Source of the DNA: Lachnoclostridium phytofermentans
GTDB lineage: Bacteria > Bacillota > Clostridia > Lachnospirales > Lachnospiraceae
Length of the DNA stretch: 6,814 nt
Assembly: GCA_003526525.1 (NCBI GenBank)
Contig: DPVV01000444.1
Coordinates: 17,098 to 23,911 of the forward strand
Reading direction: 5' to 3'
Positions 5,898 through 6,814 of the stretch are shown here, piece after piece. The notes under the pieces were generated by a model. The model had not been told where the DNA came from, made no database searches, and saw only the letters and a list, made by a program, of their open reading frames with translations. The translations under genes and the position numbers were made by a program. The stretch's first letter is position 1. The number at the start of each line of letters is the position of its first letter.

Positions 5898-6814
5898 TTC
5901 CAGAAAACAACAAATTTTATGTTGCATACCGTCTTCAGTTCTTCGCGAAGGAAGGACCCGGTGGCGAAAAAACAGAAGAAGCAACGACCAAAAAGCTGGA
6001 AGACGCACGTAAAGAAGGTCAGGTTGCCAGAAGTCAAGACTTAATTACAGCCTCAGGATTATTAGCACTTTTTATGGTTGTAAAATTATTCGCTGGCTAC
6101 ATTGCGGGTGGGTTTCTGGATGCTTTTTCTAAAACATATAAGGAGATTGAAACACTTGCGAAAGAAGAAATGACCTATCAAATTGGTTCAAAACTAATGA
6201 ATCAGATAGGGATCAATGTCCTATTAATTTGTCTTCCAGTTTTTATAACAGGTGTAGTAGTAGCTTTTGTAGTTAATATATTTCAGGTAAAGTGGAAGAT
6301 AACAGGAAAACCATTACAGCCTAAATTCAATAAAATAAATCCACTAAGTGGTTTTAAAAAGATGTTTTCCATGGATAAAATCATGGAATTAGTGAAGTCA
6401 ATTATAAAAGTTGGAATCATCATCTATATTGTATATAATGCATTAAAAGGTGAAATAAGCAAGTTATACTTACTGTATGAGATGGGAAACCTGGAAGCAG
6501 TTATTGTTTACATCGGTAACATCGTACTTGACTTAGGTATTAAAATTAGCGTCTTGTTTCTTATTGTAGGGTTCGCAGACTTTTTTTATCAAAAAATTAA
6601 GTTTAAGAAAGATATGCGAATGACAAAACAAGAGATTAAAGATGAATTCAAACAATCTGAAGGAGACCCTCAGATTAAGAGTAAGATCAAACAAAAAATG
6701 AGACAAGCTTCTCAAAGACGTATGATGCAGAGATTACCGGAAGCGGATGTTGTAATTACGAATCCTACACACTTTGCATGTGCACTAAAATATGATAAAG
6801 AAGTATCCGAAGCT
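5894..6814 (+). CDS. flhB: Flagellar export switch protein FlhB (3' end outside window)
   Basis: FlhB sits on the FliPQR gate and, after cleaving itself at NPTH, switches export from rod/hook to filament substrates. The frame runs open to the window end, giving 307 residues of an expected roughly 350-380. The N-terminus carries the Firmicute pattern YRLQFFAKEGPGGEKTEEAT (12-31) and KKLEDARKEGQVARSQDL (33-50). Four membrane segments lie near 51-73, 105-130, 166-184 and 206-232, with the conserved NPLSGFKKMFS (149-159) between the second and third. Beyond the membrane come the basic cytoplasmic linker (MTKQEIKDEFKQSEGDPQIKS, from 243) and the autocleavage site NPTH (290-293, bases 6761-6772). 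The residue two after HFA is Cys (HFACALKYD), where Val is more common. I take GTG 5894 as start; TTG 5891 is the alternative. NPTH being intact suggests a functional switch. Related injectisome SctU proteins exist, but every neighbour is flagellar. Confidence 0.95.
   Translation, partial: MIPENNKFYVAYRLQFFAKEGPGGEKTEEATTKKLEDARKEGQVARSQDLITASGLLALFMVVKLFAGYIAGGFLDAFSKTYKEIETLAKEEMTYQIGSKLMNQIGINVLLICLPVFITGVVVAFVVNIFQVKWKITGKPLQPKFNKINPLSGFKKMFSMDKIMELVKSIIKVGIIIYIVYNALKGEISKLYLLYEMGNLEAVIVYIGNIVLDLGIKISVLFLIVGFADFFYQKIKFKKDMRMTKQEIKDEFKQSEGDPQIKSKIKQKMRQASQRRMMQRLPEADVVITNPTHFACALKYDKEVSEA

Noticed and set aside
3962..6814. Non-flagellar type III secretion (injectisome) export genes
   Set aside because: FliP, FliQ, FliR and FlhB have injectisome relatives, but fliL, fliM, fliY, cheY and fliO neighbours and the FliP signal peptide identify a flagellar operon.
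1..6814. A novel defence, mobile or secondary-metabolite system hidden in the window
   Set aside because: Every part of the window is accounted for by conserved motility genes in canonical order with short gaps; I see no repeats array, integrase, transposase, toxin-antitoxin pair or compositional break.

Overview
This window is a contiguous piece of a chromosomal flagellar/chemotaxis operon. All genes lie on the + strand in the order motB(3' end) - fliL - fliM - fliY - cheY - fliO - fliP - fliQ - fliR - flhB(5' part). The AT-rich sequence, strong AGGAGG-type ribosome binding sites, FliY (a CheC-like phosphatase fused to a FliN-like domain) and motB directly before fliL all point to a Firmicute. 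A clostridial relative, probably of the Lachnospiraceae type, is my best guess; the species cannot be fixed from sequence reading alone.

Region by region: 1-284 is the peptidoglycan-binding end of the stator protein MotB. 341-862 encodes FliL, the membrane protein that associates with the stator. 894-3084 encodes the C-ring switch proteins FliM and FliY. 3085-3170 is the only sizeable gap between genes (86 nt) and holds a perfect 15-bp inverted repeat capped by a GC-rich mini-stem. 3171-3533 encodes the response regulator CheY. 3533-5871 encodes FliO, FliP, FliQ and FliR, the membrane core of the flagellar type III export gate and its assembly factor. From 5894 to the window end runs FlhB, the export switch protein, cut off just after its NPTH autocleavage motif.

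The products work together. MotB and FliL belong to the torque-generating stator. FliM and FliY form the rotor switch that reads phosphorylated CheY, and FliY keeps both phosphatase motifs that would remove the signal at the motor. FliO helps assemble FliP/FliQ/FliR, which with FlhB form the export channel for rod, hook and filament subunits. Genes are packed with 1-31 nt gaps or short overlaps, except at fliL and cheY, which suggests one transcript with translational coupling. I see no convincing promoter, intrinsic terminator, tRNA, mobile element or CRISPR array in the window, and no gene-free stretch longer than 100 nt.

I did not find a previously undescribed system; this is conserved core motility DNA. 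The items most worth a second look are the fliY-cheY hairpin, the Met/Gln-rich FliY linker with an exact 15-bp tandem duplication, and the unusual start-codon arrangement at fliR/flhB, including an 8-codon mini-ORF bridging fliR and flhB.
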